From Streptomyces sp. SCSIO 30461 (lineage in GTDB: Bacteria; Actinomycetota; Actinomycetes; Streptomycetales; Streptomycetaceae): DNA of 64,000 nt. Each line of letters begins with the position of its first letter. Within the stretch, counting starts at the first letter, position 1. The stretch lies in the NCBI RefSeq assembly GCF_037023745.1, contig NZ_CP146101.1, forward strand, positions 1,984,001-2,048,000, written 5' to 3'. A model generated the notes under the pieces. It ran no database searches. It saw only the letters and a program-made list of their open reading frames with translations, and was not told where the DNA came from. The translations under genes and the position numbers were made by a program. Positions 1 to 8,620 of the stretch are shown here, one piece after another.

Positions 1-20
1 GACAACCGCCCGGTTGTGGA

Positions 21-41
21 CAGTGCCGTCACCCGGCACTG
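21..41. terminator. Hairpin upstream of rpsB
   Basis: An 8-bp perfect stem (CAGTGCCG at 21-28 pairing with CGGCACTG at 34-41) with a 5-nt loop. A second short stem (ACAACC/GGTTGT, 2-17) lies just before it. They could be the terminator of an upstream gene outside the window or part of the rpsB leader. No T-tract is present, which is normal for Streptomyces hairpins. The rest of 42-190 shows no feature I can support. Confidence 0.4.
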
Positions 42-203
42 CGCGGGTCCCGTACACTTCTTCTGGCGATCCGGGCCACCGGGTCGACTTCGCACGCCCC
101 GCCACCACCCCTTTCATTCGGTCGGTGGTCGCGCCCCTCGGTCCTCGCGGCACGGCGCGCCGGGGCGTCAGGACACAACCGAGAAACTCAAGGAGATACG
201 GCC

Positions 204-1088
204 ATGGCCGTCGTCACGATGCGGGAGCTGCTGGAGAGCGGCGTCCACTTCGGTCACCAGACCCGTCGCTGGAACCCGAAGATGAAGCGCTTCATCTTCA
301 CCGAGCGCAACGGCATCTACATCATCGACCTGCTCCAGTCGCTGTCGTACATCGACCGCGCCTACGAGTTCGTCAAGGAGACCGTCGCCCACGGCGGTTC
401 CATCATGTTCGTCGGCACCAAGAAGCAGGCCCAGGAGGCCATCGCCGAGCAGGCGACCCGCGTCGGGATGCCGTACGTCAACCAGCGCTGGCTGGGCGGC
501 ATGCTCACCAACTTCTCCACCGTCTACAAGCGCCTCCAGCGTCTGAAGGAGCTTGAGGCGATCGACTTCGAGGATGTGGCCGCCTCCGGCCTCACCAAGA
601 AGGAGCTCCTGGTCCTCTCCCGCGAGAAGGCCAAGCTGGAGAAGACCCTTGGTGGTATCCGCGAGATGCAGAAGGTGCCGAGCGCCGTCTGGATCGTCGA
701 CACCAAGAAGGAGCACATTGCCGTCGGTGAGGCGCGCAAGCTCAACATCCCGGTCGTCGCGATCCTCGACACCAACTGCGACCCCGACGAGGTCGACTAC
801 AAGATCCCGGGCAACGACGACGCGATCCGCTCCGTCACCCTGCTCACCCGTGTGATCGCCGACGCCGTCGCCGAGGGCCTCATCGCCCGCTCCGGCGTTG
901 CCGCCGGTGACTCGAAGCCGGGCGACAAGGCCGCGGGCGAGCCGCTGGCCGAGTGGGAGCGCGACCTGCTCGAGGGCGAGAAGAAGGCCGACGAGACCCC
1001 GGCTGCCGAGGCCGAGGTCGCCACCGAGGCCGAGAAGCCGGCCGAGGCCGCTGCCGAGGCTCCGGCCGCGGACGCCGAGCAGGCCTGA
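204..1088 (+). CDS. rpsB: 30S ribosomal protein S2
   Basis: Ribosomal protein S2 of the small subunit, 294 residues. The N-terminus ([20 protein letters not shown]) and the internal GTKKQAQE and [11 protein letters not shown] blocks are diagnostic of the family. An AGGAG Shine-Dalgarno at 191-195 sits 8 nt before the ATG. The last 45 or so residues form an Ala/Glu-rich acidic tail, longer than in E. coli S2 but usual in Streptomyces. A strong hairpin separates it from tsf, the standard S2/EF-Ts pairing. Identity is certain; the tail's function is unknown. Confidence 0.98.
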   Translation: MAVVTMRELLESGVHFGHQTRRWNPKMKRFIFTERNGIYIIDLLQSLSYIDRAYEFVKETVAHGGSIMFVGTKKQAQEAIAEQATRVGMPYVNQRWLGGMLTNFSTVYKRLQRLKELEAIDFEDVAASGLTKKELLVLSREKAKLEKTLGGIREMQKVPSAVWIVDTKKEHIAVGEARKLNIPVVAILDTNCDPDEVDYKIPGNDDAIRSVTLLTRVIADAVAEGLIARSGVAAGDSKPGDKAAGEPLAEWERDLLEGEKKADETPAAEAEVATEAEKPAEAAAEAPAADAEQA

Positions 1089-1112
1089 CACCTCAGCCTC
1101 AGGTTCGGAAGT

Positions 1113-1143
1113 TGACGGCGGGGGCCCGAGAAGCCCCCGCCGT
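1113..1143 (+). terminator. rpsB-tsf intergenic hairpin
   Basis: A perfect 12-bp GC-rich stem (1113-1124 with 1132-1143) and a 7-nt loop. It lies 25 nt after rpsB and 48 nt before tsf. It probably acts as a partial terminator or attenuator that lowers tsf transcription relative to rpsB, or as an mRNA 3'-end stabiliser. Confidence 0.7.
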
Positions 1144-1190
1144 CGACCCGTAGATCGTTCGACTCTTCGACTTCAGAGAGATTCACAGAC

Positions 1191-2027
1191 ATGGCGAACT
1201 ACACCGCCGCTGACGTAAAGAAGCTCCGCGAGCTCACCGGCGCGGGCATGATGGACTGCAAGAAGGCCCTGGACGAGGCCGACGGCAACGTCGACAAGGC
1301 CGTCGAGGCGCTGCGCATCAAGGGCCAGAAGGGCGTCGCCAAGCGTGAGGGCCGCTCCGCCGAGAACGGCGCCGTGGTCTCCCTGATCGCCGACGACAAC
1401 GCCTCCGGTGTCATCGTCGAGCTGAAGTGTGAGACGGACTTCGTCGCCAAGGGCGACAAGTTCCTCGCCGTCGCCAACGCGCTGGCCGCCCACGTCGCCG
1501 CCACCAAGCCCGCCGACATCGAGGCGCTTCTCGCGTCCGAGATCGAGTCCGGCAAGACCGTCCAGGCGTACGTGGACGAGGCCAACGCCAACCTCGGCGA
1601 GAAGATCGTCCTGGATCGCTTCGCCCAGTACTCCGGTGCCTACGTCACCGCTTACATGCACCGCACCATGCCCGACCTGCCCCCGCAGATCGGTGTGCTG
1701 GTCGAGCTCGACAAGCCGAACGCCGAGATCGCCAAGGGCGTCGCGCAGCACATCGCCGCCTTCGCGCCGAAGTACCTCTCCCGTGAGGACGTCCCGGCCG
1801 AGGTCGTCGAGACCGAGCGCCGTGTCGCCGAGGAGACCACTCGCGCCGAGGGCAAGCCCGAGGCCGCCCTCCCGAAGATCGTCGAGGGTCGTATCAACGG
1901 CTTCTTCAAGGACGCGACCCTGCTGGGTCAGCCGTACGCGCTCGACAACAAGAAGTCCGTCCAGCAGATCCTGGACGAGGCCGGTGTCACCCTGAAGCGC
2001 TTCTCGCGCATCAAGGTCGGCATCTGA
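1191..2027 (+). CDS. tsf: Elongation factor Ts
   Basis: Guanine-nucleotide exchange factor that recycles EF-Tu-GDP to EF-Tu-GTP, cytoplasmic, 278 residues, the normal actinobacterial length. The N-terminal UBA-like region contains the signature LRELTGAGMMDCKKAL at about residues 12-27, followed by the core domain with ETDFVAK. The Shine-Dalgarno is weak (GAGAG, 16 nt upstream of the ATG). It follows rpsB across a hairpin, as in most bacteria. No anomaly is seen. Confidence 0.98.
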   Translation: MANYTAADVKKLRELTGAGMMDCKKALDEADGNVDKAVEALRIKGQKGVAKREGRSAENGAVVSLIADDNASGVIVELKCETDFVAKGDKFLAVANALAAHVAATKPADIEALLASEIESGKTVQAYVDEANANLGEKIVLDRFAQYSGAYVTAYMHRTMPDLPPQIGVLVELDKPNAEIAKGVAQHIAAFAPKYLSREDVPAEVVETERRVAEETTRAEGKPEAALPKIVEGRINGFFKDATLLGQPYALDNKKSVQQILDEAGVTLKRFSRIKVGI

Positions 2028-2119
2028 GCCGGTACGCGAGCTACACGGGAGCCCGATAGGGTTTTCCCAGCAGTCGTAGGCCGCTTGGACGCCGGACGAC
2101 GACCGCAGATCTGACGAGG

Positions 2120-2162
2120 AGGCCATTGCCGCAGGGACACCAGGACCCACCGGCAGTGGCCT
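2120..2162 (+). terminator. tsf-pyrH intergenic stem-loop
   Basis: A 12-bp stem (AGGCCATTGCCG at 2120-2131 against CGGCAGTGGCCT at 2151-2162, one G-U pair) with a 19-nt loop, followed by TCTTC. It ends 27 nt before the pyrH start and could attenuate pyrH transcription or separate it from tsf. Regulatory role is inferred only. Confidence 0.45.
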
Positions 2163-2189
2163 TCTTCGTATGTGCACGAGGAGATCTCC

Positions 2190-2969
2190 ATGAACAAGGG
2201 CGCGGACGCCAACCAGGCTGCCGACAAGAGCGACCACACCGGCACGAAGGCCGGCCGCTTCATGCTGAAGCTGTCCGGTGAAGCCTTCTCGGGCGGCACC
2301 GGTCTGGGCGTCGATCCCGACGTCGTACACGCCATCGCGCGGGAGATCGCCGCGGTCGTCCGTGACGGAGCGCAGATCGCGGTCGTCATCGGCGGCGGCA
2401 ACTTCTTCCGTGGAGCCGAGCTCCAGCAGCGCGGTATGGACCGGGCCCGCTCCGACTACATGGGCATGCTCGGCACCGTGATGAACTGCCTCGCCCTCCA
2501 GGACTTCCTGGAGAAGGAGGGCATCGACTCCCGGGTCCAGACCGCCATCACCATGGGCCAGGTCGCGGAACCGTACATCCCGCTCCGAGCCGTGCGACAC
2601 CTGGAGAAGGGCCGCGTCGTGATCTTCGGCGCCGGTATGGGCATGCCGTACTTCTCCACCGACACCACCGCCGCCCAGCGTGCCCTGGAGATCGACGCCG
2701 AGGCGCTCCTCATGGGCAAGAACGGTGTCGACGGGGTCTATGACTCCGACCCGAAGGCCAACCCGGACGCGGTGAAGTTCGACGCGCTGGAGTACGGCGA
2801 GGTGATCGCCCGCGACCTGAAGGTGGCCGACGCCACCGCCGTCACCCTCTGCCGCGACAACTCGCTGCCGATCCTCGTCTTCGAACTGCTCGCCGCGGGC
2901 AATATCGCGCGGGCCGTCCGGGGTGAGAAGATCGGCACGCTGGTGAGCGACCAGGGCACCCGGGGCTGA
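2190..2969 (+). CDS. pyrH: UMP kinase
   Basis: Hexameric bacterial UMP kinase (amino-acid-kinase fold) that phosphorylates UMP to UDP with ATP in pyrimidine nucleotide synthesis. 259 residues from the ATG at 2190, chosen because GAGGAG at 2178-2183 is 6 nt upstream; a GTG at 2172 would lie before that site. The first 15 residues are a polar extension. The core starts at [10 protein letters not shown], with the GGGNFFRG loop and the [12 protein letters not shown] segment typical of the family. It lies between tsf and frr in the conserved order. Confidence 0.97.
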   Translation: MNKGADANQAADKSDHTGTKAGRFMLKLSGEAFSGGTGLGVDPDVVHAIAREIAAVVRDGAQIAVVIGGGNFFRGAELQQRGMDRARSDYMGMLGTVMNCLALQDFLEKEGIDSRVQTAITMGQVAEPYIPLRAVRHLEKGRVVIFGAGMGMPYFSTDTTAAQRALEIDAEALLMGKNGVDGVYDSDPKANPDAVKFDALEYGEVIARDLKVADATAVTLCRDNSLPILVFELLAAGNIARAVRGEKIGTLVSDQGTRG

Positions 2970-2973
2970 CCCG

Positions 2974-3005
2974 GTCCGTCCTCCCCCGTGAGGGGCGGGA
3001 CGGAC
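2974..3005 (+). terminator. Hairpin after pyrH
   Basis: An imperfect GC stem: GTCCGTCC (2974-2981) pairs with GGACGGAC (2998-3005), extended inward by a CCCC/GGGG pairing with a small bulge. It begins 5 nt after the pyrH stop and probably terminates or attenuates before frr, which has about 175 nt of its own leader. Confidence 0.6.
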
Positions 3006-3180
3006 GAAGCCCTGCCGGTCGGACACCGCGCAGGGGAACACGACGCCAGGTTTCACCGGCTTCGTACGCGTAACGCGCGCACTCGAAAACCGGACTCGTG
3101 AGCGCAGTCGTCACGCGGATTCGTAGAGTGAACCGTCACATGTACACGCCGGGCCTACTCAAGACACGCAGGAGCAAGTG

Positions 3181-3738
3181 GTGATCGAAGAGACCCTCCT
3201 CGAAGCCGAGGAGAAGATGGAGAAGGCCGTCGTGGTCGCCAAGGAGGACTTCGCCGCGATCCGCACCGGGCGTGCGCACCCGGCGATGTTCAACAAGATC
3301 GTGGCCGACTACTACGGTGCGCTGACGCCGATCAACCAGCTGGCCTCGTTCTCGGTGCCCGAGCCGCGGATGGCCGTGGTGACCCCGTTCGACAAGAGCG
3401 CGCTGCGCAACATCGAGCAGGCGATCCGGGACTCCGACCTGGGCGTCAACCCCAGCAACGACGGCAACATCATCCGGGTGGTGTTCCCCGAGCTCACCGA
3501 GGAGCGCCGCCGCGACTACATCAAGGTCGCCAAGGGCAAGGCCGAGGACTCCCGGATCTCGATCCGCTCCGTGCGCCGCAAGGCCAAGGAAACCATCGAC
3601 AAGCTGATCAAGGACGGCGAGGTCGGCGAGGACGAGGGCCGCCGGGCCGAGAAGGAGCTGGACGACACCACCGCGAAGTACGTGGCACAGGTGGACGAGC
3701 TGCTCAAGCACAAGGAATCCGAGCTGCTCGAGGTCTGA
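3181..3738 (+). CDS. frr: Ribosome recycling factor
   Basis: Splits post-termination ribosomes together with EF-G. 185 residues, the family length. Conserved blocks seen: [10 protein letters not shown] near residue 30, the [14 protein letters not shown] strand, and [16 protein letters not shown] in the C-terminal helix. Two GTG codons are adjacent (3178 and 3181); the second is preferred because it gives the usual MIEETL N-terminus and sits a good distance from the GGAG at about 3171. Its stop overlaps the cdsA start by one base (TGATG), implying translational coupling. Confidence 0.97.
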   Translation: MIEETLLEAEEKMEKAVVVAKEDFAAIRTGRAHPAMFNKIVADYYGALTPINQLASFSVPEPRMAVVTPFDKSALRNIEQAIRDSDLGVNPSNDGNIIRVVFPELTEERRRDYIKVAKGKAEDSRISIRSVRRKAKETIDKLIKDGEVGEDEGRRAEKELDDTTAKYVAQVDELLKHKESELLEV

Positions 3739-4865
3739 TGAACGACTCCTCCTGGGGAGCCCCGCCGAGTGCGGGCTACAGCCCCGACTACTGGGGGCCG
3801 CCCGACCAGCGGGCCGCCTCGGCGGGTCCCGCTTACGATGTGCATGACGCCCGGCAGACGCGGCCCATGCCTGTCGTGCCGGACGTTCCCGAAACAGGTA
3901 GAGACGCAGAAGACCGCGACGACCGCATCCGGGGGGCCGCTCGATGGAGTGGCTCCCCGGTCCGCGAAGAGATGCCGCAGGAGCCCATGCCCATCCCCCC
4001 GCCGTCTGCGGCTTCCGAGCCGCCGCAGCCTTCACAGCCGCCGCAGAAGAAGCGGGCCGGCCGGGATCTGCGGGCGGCCATAGGCGTCGGTGTCGGGCTC
4101 GGCGCGGTGATCATCGCGTCGCTGTTCATCGTCAAGGCTGTTTTCGTGGCGGTGATCGCGGCTGCCGTGGTCGTCGGTCTGTGGGAGCTGACCTCGCGCC
4201 TCAAGGAGCGCAAGGGGATCAACGCGCCCCTGGTGCCGCTCGCGGTGGGCGGTGCCTGGATGGTCGTGGCCGGCTACGCGCGCGGCGCGGAGGGCGCGTG
4301 GGTGGCCACGGCGTTCACCGCGTTGGCCGTGCTGGTCTGGCGGATGACCGAATCCCCGGACGGTTATCTCAAGGATGTGACGGCTGGGCTCTTCGCCACG
4401 TTCTACGTGCCGTTCCTGGCCACGTTCGTGTCGATGATGCTCACCGCCGGCGACGGGCCCCAGCGGGTGTTCACCTTCCTGCTGCTGACCGTGGTCAGTG
4501 ACACCGGGGCATATGCGATCGGCTGGCGTTTCGGCAAGCACAAGCTGGCGCCCCGCATCAGCCCCGGGAAGACCCGCGAGGGCCTGTTCGGCGCCGTGGC
4601 CTTCGGGATGGGCGCCGGTGCGCTCTGCGTGCCGCTGCTGATCGACGGCGGCACCTGGTGGCAGGGAGTGCTGCTGGGTCTGGCGATCGCCGCGAGCGCC
4701 ACCCTGGGCGACCTCGGCGAGTCGATGATCAAGCGCGACCTCGGCATCAAGGACATGGGCACGCTACTGCCGGGGCACGGAGGCATCATGGACCGCCTTG
4801 ACTCGCTGCTGCCGACCGCACCGGTCGCGTGGCTGCTGTTCGTGCTGTTCGTCGGCGCAGGCTGA
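3738..4865 (+). CDS. cdsA: Phosphatidate cytidylyltransferase
   Basis: Integral membrane enzyme converting phosphatidic acid and CTP to CDP-diacylglycerol, the branch point of phospholipid synthesis. 375 residues. The first 110 or so form a proline-rich, probably disordered cytosolic extension, as in other actinomycetes. Several hydrophobic segments follow from about residue 112. The C-terminus holds the CDS signature, seen as GDLGESMIKRD then MGTLLPGHGGIMDRLDS with the metal-binding Asp residues. Start overlaps the frr stop. A strong hairpin follows. Confidence 0.96.
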   Translation: MNDSSWGAPPSAGYSPDYWGPPDQRAASAGPAYDVHDARQTRPMPVVPDVPETGRDAEDRDDRIRGAARWSGSPVREEMPQEPMPIPPPSAASEPPQPSQPPQKKRAGRDLRAAIGVGVGLGAVIIASLFIVKAVFVAVIAAAVVVGLWELTSRLKERKGINAPLVPLAVGGAWMVVAGYARGAEGAWVATAFTALAVLVWRMTESPDGYLKDVTAGLFATFYVPFLATFVSMMLTAGDGPQRVFTFLLLTVVSDTGAYAIGWRFGKHKLAPRISPGKTREGLFGAVAFGMGAGALCVPLLIDGGTWWQGVLLGLAIAASATLGDLGESMIKRDLGIKDMGTLLPGHGGIMDRLDSLLPTAPVAWLLFVLFVGAG

Positions 4866-4879
4866 CGAACACGTCATAC

Positions 4880-4926
4880 GACGAAGTGGGCCCACCCCGG
4901 CATCGCCGGGGTGGGCCCACTTCGTC
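4880..4926. terminator. Bidirectional terminator after cdsA
   Basis: A perfect 22-bp inverted repeat (4880-4901 with 4905-4926) and a 3-nt loop. It lies between the cdsA stop and the stop of the convergent membrane-protein gene, so it can terminate both. It is among the longest perfect stems in the window. Confidence 0.92.
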
Positions 4927-4953
4927 ATCTGTCCTGACCTCGCAGTCCGACGT

Positions 4954-5763
4954 TCAGCCGACGGGACGCTTGGCGCCCTCCTCATCGGAGTCGGGCTTGA
5001 GCACCCGGGCTCCCAGTACGCCGATGACGATCAAGGCGATGCCCAGCCACATCGTGTCCTCCACGATCAGGACGACGATGCCCACCGGAATCAGCAGTCC
5101 GACCAAGGGGAAGAGGAACCCGCTCGCCGTCGGTAGGTCATCGCTGCCGCGTGCCCTGGCACGCACGCGGTCCGGGTACCACTCGGTGAAGCGGATCGCG
5201 ATGATGATCGCCAGGATGGGGACGATCCACGAGGTCCAGATGTTGTCCGGCTCGCGGATGACGAGATCGCCGACACCGCCCGACACGGCGGCCGTCAGGA
5301 ATATGAGCCCCCAGACTGCCGTGATCAGGTAATTGGTCCGCATGAAGGCCGGGGTGTCCCAGTACTGGCGGTCCACCTGCTCGCGTGCGTACTGCACCGT
5401 GAAGGGCACCCGGGCCGCCATGGAGCCGAAGGCGATGACCGCGAGGGCGACATTGGCCACCTCGTCGGCGTACGTCTCCAGCCACTGGTGCGTGCCCTCG
5501 CTCGCGGTCGCGCCGATGATCGCCAGCACCGCGAAGAAGACCACGTCCGCGACTTCGAGGATCTTGAACGAGGTGCCCGGGTGCAGCAGCCTGCCGAGCA
5601 CGACGAAGACGATCGAGATCCCGAGGGAGATCAGCACCGCGATCTCGAAGCGCCCAGGGCCGGAGAGGACGGCGAAGAGGATCCACGGCGCCATCCCCAC
5701 GACCGGCTGCTCCAGGAAGCCCGCGAGCCACCTGCCCACTGCGGAATCGGCCACGGCTGCCAT
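4954..5763 (-). CDS. Multi-pass membrane protein, unknown function
   Basis: I do not recognise a characterised family. From the ATG at 5763 it gives 269 residues with about seven hydrophobic segments, e.g. around WILFAVL, IAVLISLGISIVFVVLG and LITAVWGLIFLTAAV. The chosen start has GAGGGG about 8 nt upstream. The frame stays open to 5931, where a minisatellite would encode three MEPVPTA repeats; with no good ribosome site there, I regard that extension as untranslated. Convergent with cdsA, sharing its terminator. Confidence 0.75.
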   Translation of the reverse strand: MAAVADSAVGRWLAGFLEQPVVGMAPWILFAVLSGPGRFEIAVLISLGISIVFVVLGRLLHPGTSFKILEVADVVFFAVLAIIGATASEGTHQWLETYADEVANVALAVIAFGSMAARVPFTVQYAREQVDRQYWDTPAFMRTNYLITAVWGLIFLTAAVSGGVGDLVIREPDNIWTSWIVPILAIIIAIRFTEWYPDRVRARARGSDDLPTASGFLFPLVGLLIPVGIVVLIVEDTMWLGIALIVIGVLGARVLKPDSDEEGAKRPVG

Positions 5764-5861
5764 GGGCGCGCCCCTCGGGACTACGACGACGTGTGGAATT
5801 CCAGCCTGACCCCGAAGGGGCGATCCCGCGATAGCGGATCGTCGCCGGGAGGCGGCGCCCT

Positions 5862-5930
5862 GTTCCACGGCGGTGGGGACCGGTTCCATAGCGGTGGGGA
5901 CCGGTTCCATGGCGGTGGGGACCGGCTCCA
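5862..5930. repeat. 21-bp tandem repeat, 3.3 copies
   Basis: Units at 5862-5882, 5883-5903 and 5904-5924, plus six bases of a fourth. Each reads GTTCCANNGCGGTGGGGACC plus G, differing only at the two N positions. On the reverse strand it is in frame with the membrane protein and would encode MEPVPTA heptads, but it probably lies in the 5' untranslated region. Confidence 0.9.
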
Positions 5931-6015
5931 CTCCTGCATGGAGCCCGCGGCGTCGCAGGACTCTCGCGCGTGGCAGGCGATGACTACGACCAGGCGGCGA
6001 CCCGGCCGATGTCAG

Positions 6016-6043
6016 GATCTCCTGATCTCCTGATCTCCTGATC
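6016..6043. repeat. 8-bp tandem repeat GATCTCCT
   Basis: Three exact head-to-tail copies of GATCTCCT (6016-6039) followed by GATC. A slippage-prone microsatellite about 115 bp upstream of rlmN. The reverse strand repeats AGGAGATC, which resembles a Shine-Dalgarno, though no start codon exploits it. Confidence 0.9.
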
Positions 6044-6159
6044 GCCGGGCCGTCCGGTGGCTGTCCAAGGCGATTCGGCGGCCCGCGAGGCCCGATGTCA
6101 CGCTCGTCCGAGGCTTCGGGCGCAGGTCATGAAATTCGATCTGCGACACTGGTACGGCC

Positions 6160-7266
6160 ATGCCTAAGCCCGGAGAACTCACTTTCGTCGCGCCTCGCGG
6201 AGCCAAGAAGCCCCCGCGGCACCTCGCCGACCTCTCGCCCGCCGAGCGCAAGGACGCGGTGGCCGCGATCGGAGAGAAGCCGTTTCGCGCGAAGCAGCTG
6301 TCCCAGCACTACTTCGCGCGGTACGCGCACGACCCCGTCCAGTGGACCGACATCCCGGTGGCGTCCCGGGAGCGCCTCGCCGCAGAGCTGCTGCCCGATC
6401 TGATGTCGGTCGTCCGGCATATCTCATGCGACGACGACACCACCCGCAAGACACTGTGGCGGTTGCACGACGGCACGCTGGTCGAGTCTGTGCTGATGCG
6501 CTACCCGGACCGGGTCACCATGTGTATCTCCTCGCAGGCCGGCTGCGGGATGAACTGTCCGTTCTGCGCGACCGGTCAGGCGGGCCTGGACCGCAACCTG
6601 TCGACCGCCGAGATCGTGCACCAGATCGTGGACGGTATGCGGGCGCTGCGCGACGGGGAGGTCCCCGGCGGACCCGCGCGGCTCAGCAACATCGTCTTCA
6701 TGGGCATGGGTGAGCCGCTCGCCAACTACAACCGGGTCGTCGGAGCCATCCGCCGGCTGACCGATCCCGAGCCGGACGGCCTCGGGCTCTCGCAGCGCGG
6801 CATCACCGTCTCCACCGTCGGTCTGGTCCCGGCGATGCTGCGGTTCGCCGACGAGGGCTTCAAGTGCCGGCTCGCCGTGTCACTGCACGCACCCGACGAC
6901 GAGCTGCGCGACACCCTCGTGCCGGTGAACACCCGCTGGAAGGTGCGGGAGGTGCTGGACGCCGCCTGGGAGTACGCGGAGAAGTCCGGCCGCCGGATCT
7001 CCATCGAGTACGCCCTCATCCGGGACATCAACGACCAGGCGTGGCGCGGAGACCTGCTGGGACGGCTGCTCAAGGGCAAGCGGGTGCATGTCAACCTGAT
7101 CCCGCTGAATCCCACCCCGGGTTCCAAGTGGACCGCCTCCCGTCCCGAGGACGAGAAGGCGTTCGTCGAGGCGATCGCCGCTCATGGGGTGCCGGTCACC
7201 GTGCGCGACACCCGGGGTCAGGAGATCGACGGGGCCTGCGGGCAGCTCGCCGCGTCCGAGCGCTGA
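6160..7266 (+). CDS. rlmN: 23S rRNA A2503/tRNA A37 C2-methyltransferase RlmN
   Basis: Radical-SAM enzyme methylating C2 of A2503 in 23S rRNA and A37 of some tRNAs. 368 residues. The iron-sulfur motif CxxxCxxC is C129, C133 and C136 ([12 protein letters not shown]), and the C-terminal catalytic cysteine is C360 in IDGACGQLA. The [11 protein letters not shown] block is also diagnostic. The related resistance methyltransferase Cfr is less likely given core-genome context and sequence. A single gene with its own hairpin terminator. Confidence 0.95.
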   Translation: MPKPGELTFVAPRGAKKPPRHLADLSPAERKDAVAAIGEKPFRAKQLSQHYFARYAHDPVQWTDIPVASRERLAAELLPDLMSVVRHISCDDDTTRKTLWRLHDGTLVESVLMRYPDRVTMCISSQAGCGMNCPFCATGQAGLDRNLSTAEIVHQIVDGMRALRDGEVPGGPARLSNIVFMGMGEPLANYNRVVGAIRRLTDPEPDGLGLSQRGITVSTVGLVPAMLRFADEGFKCRLAVSLHAPDDELRDTLVPVNTRWKVREVLDAAWEYAEKSGRRISIEYALIRDINDQAWRGDLLGRLLKGKRVHVNLIPLNPTPGSKWTASRPEDEKAFVEAIAAHGVPVTVRDTRGQEIDGACGQLAASER

Positions 7267-7280
7267 GCCTGCGGCGGTGT

Positions 7281-7308
7281 GGGCCTCCGGCGGTGCCGCC
7301 GGAGGCCC
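7281..7308 (+). terminator. rlmN terminator
   Basis: A perfect 13-bp stem (GGGCCTCCGGCGG with CCGCCGGAGGCCC) starting 14 nt after the rlmN stop. It separates rlmN from the riboswitch-led thiamine operon. Confidence 0.85.
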
Positions 7309-7340
7309 ATGTACTCTGGCCTCGAACATTCACATATTCC

Positions 7341-7437
7341 GACAGGGGAGCGCCACAGCGCTGAGAGTGCGGTGATTTCCGGACCGCAGACCCTCTGAAC
7401 CTCGCCCGGGTCATTCCGGGTAGGAAGTTCGGACGAG
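7341..7437 (+). promoter_or_regulatory. TPP riboswitch (THI element)
   Basis: The conserved TPP aptamer landmarks occur in order: GGGGAGC at about 7345, CTGAGAG at 7361, GACCCTCTGAACCT at about 7388-7401, then CGGGTCATTCCGGGTAGGAAG to 7430. This matches the pyrimidine- and pyrophosphate-sensing helices of the Thi-box. It precedes a thiamine-type ABC importer. Thiamine pyrophosphate binding should lower expression, most simply through the hairpin at 7453-7495. Confidence 0.93.
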
Positions 7438-7452
7438 ACTCAAGCTGTTGCA

Positions 7453-7495
7453 CCCTGCCCGGCAGCGGACTCCTTGGATCCGCCGCCGGGCAGGG
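7453..7495 (+). terminator. Expression-platform hairpin of the TPP riboswitch
   Basis: A 17-bp stem (7453-7469 with 7479-7495) with a single mismatch and a 9-nt loop, 15 nt after the aptamer, followed by the pyrimidine-rich TCTCTTCCT. It ends 24 nt before the Shine-Dalgarno of the substrate-binding gene and does not cover it, which favours transcription termination over translational control. Confidence 0.7.
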
Positions 7496-7531
7496 CCGCG
7501 TCTCTTCCTGGTCACCCCAGGAGGAAGCTCA

Positions 7532-8620
7532 GTGAGCACCACCAAGAAGATCACGTTCGCGGCGCTGGCCGCGACCCTCGGCGCCGGCACGCTCGCGGGC
7601 TGCGGTGGGGAGTCCGGGGACAACAACTCCGGGACCGGGTCCAAGACCGTCACGCTCGTCAGCCATGATTCCTTCGCCGCCACCCCGGCGGTGCTGAAGG
7701 AGTTCACCCGGCAGACGGGTTACACGGTCAAGGTGCTCAAGAGCGGTGACGCCGTCGCGGCCCTCAACAAGGAGATCCTCACGAAGGGCTCCCCCCAGGG
7801 CGATGTGTTCTACGGCGTCGACAACACCACGCTCTCCAGGGCCCTGGACAACGGAATCTTCACCCCGTACGAGGCCAAGGGCCTGGACCGCGTCCCCGAT
7901 GACCGTCGGCTGGACAAGGACGGGCACCGGGTCACGCCGATCGACACCGGCGACATCTGCGTCAACTACGACAAGAAGTACTTCACCGACAAGAAGCTGG
8001 CCCCGCCGCAGAGCTTCGAGGACCTGGCGAGGCCCGCGTACAGGAACCTCCTCGTGGTCGAGAACGCCGAACGCTCATCGCCGGGCCTCGGCTTCCTCCT
8101 CGGTACCGCCGCGAAGTACGGCGACGAGGGCTGGAAGGACTACTGGGCCAAGCTCAAGGCCAACGGCGTCAAGGTGGTGGACAGCTGGGAACTCGCCTAC
8201 AACCAGGAGTTCTCCGGTTCCGCCGGGGGCAGGAAGGCCAAGGGCGACCGGCCGCTGGTCGTCTCCTACGCCTCCAGCCCGCCGGTCGAGGTGCTCTACT
8301 CCGAGCCACAGCCCGAGGAGGCGCCGACCGGAGTCGCCACAGGTACCTGCTTCCGCCAGATCGAAGCCGCTGGCCTGCTCAAGGGTGCGAAGAACGAGGC
8401 CGGCGGCAAGGCCCTGCTGGACTTCCTGATCAGCAAGAAGTTCCAGGAGGACATGCCGCTCAACATGTTCGTCAACCCGGTCGTGGACGACGCCGAGCTG
8501 CCTCCGCTGTTCACGCGCTTCGGCGCGGTAGTCGACAAGCCCGAGACCATGGAGCCGAAGAAGATCGCCGACAACCGCGACCAGTGGATCCAGTCGTGGT
8601 CCTCTCTCGTCCTGAAGTAG
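7532..8620 (+). CDS. thiB: Thiamine ABC transporter substrate-binding lipoprotein
   Basis: Extracytoplasmic binding protein of a thiamine/TPP importer, 362 residues. A lipoprotein signal ends at LAGC with the lipid cysteine C24. The mature part has the TbpA-like pattern, including YGVDNTTLSRAL, TPIDTGDICVNYDKKYF and the C-terminal MPLNMFVNPV. Start is the GTG at 7532, with GGAGGAAG at about 7520-7527. It sits under a TPP riboswitch and is followed by permease and ATPase genes, which supports thiamine as substrate. Exact ligand (thiamine or phosphate ester) is inferred. Confidence 0.93.
   Translation: MSTTKKITFAALAATLGAGTLAGCGGESGDNNSGTGSKTVTLVSHDSFAATPAVLKEFTRQTGYTVKVLKSGDAVAALNKEILTKGSPQGDVFYGVDNTTLSRALDNGIFTPYEAKGLDRVPDDRRLDKDGHRVTPIDTGDICVNYDKKYFTDKKLAPPQSFEDLARPAYRNLLVVENAERSSPGLGFLLGTAAKYGDEGWKDYWAKLKANGVKVVDSWELAYNQEFSGSAGGRKAKGDRPLVVSYASSPPVEVLYSEPQPEEAPTGVATGTCFRQIEAAGLLKGAKNEAGGKALLDFLISKKFQEDMPLNMFVNPVVDDAELPPLFTRFGAVVDKPETMEPKKIADNRDQWIQSWSSLVLK

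Larger units (their letters stand above)
5764..6159. other. 396-bp gene-free region with repeats
   Basis: Divergent promoter region between the membrane protein and rlmN. It holds a 21-bp tandem repeat (5862-5930), an 8-bp tandem repeat (6016-6043) and a 10-bp palindrome TGGAATTCCA at 5793-5802. I see no convincing gene in it. Confidence 0.6.

Noticed and set aside
5764..5931. N-terminal extension of the membrane protein with three MEPVPTA repeats
   Set aside because: The extension has no well-spaced ribosome site, whereas the ATG at 5763 does; kept only as an alternative.
6160..7266. Cfr-type antibiotic resistance methyltransferase
   Set aside because: Sequence and core-genome position fit the housekeeping RlmN; there are no mobile elements nearby.
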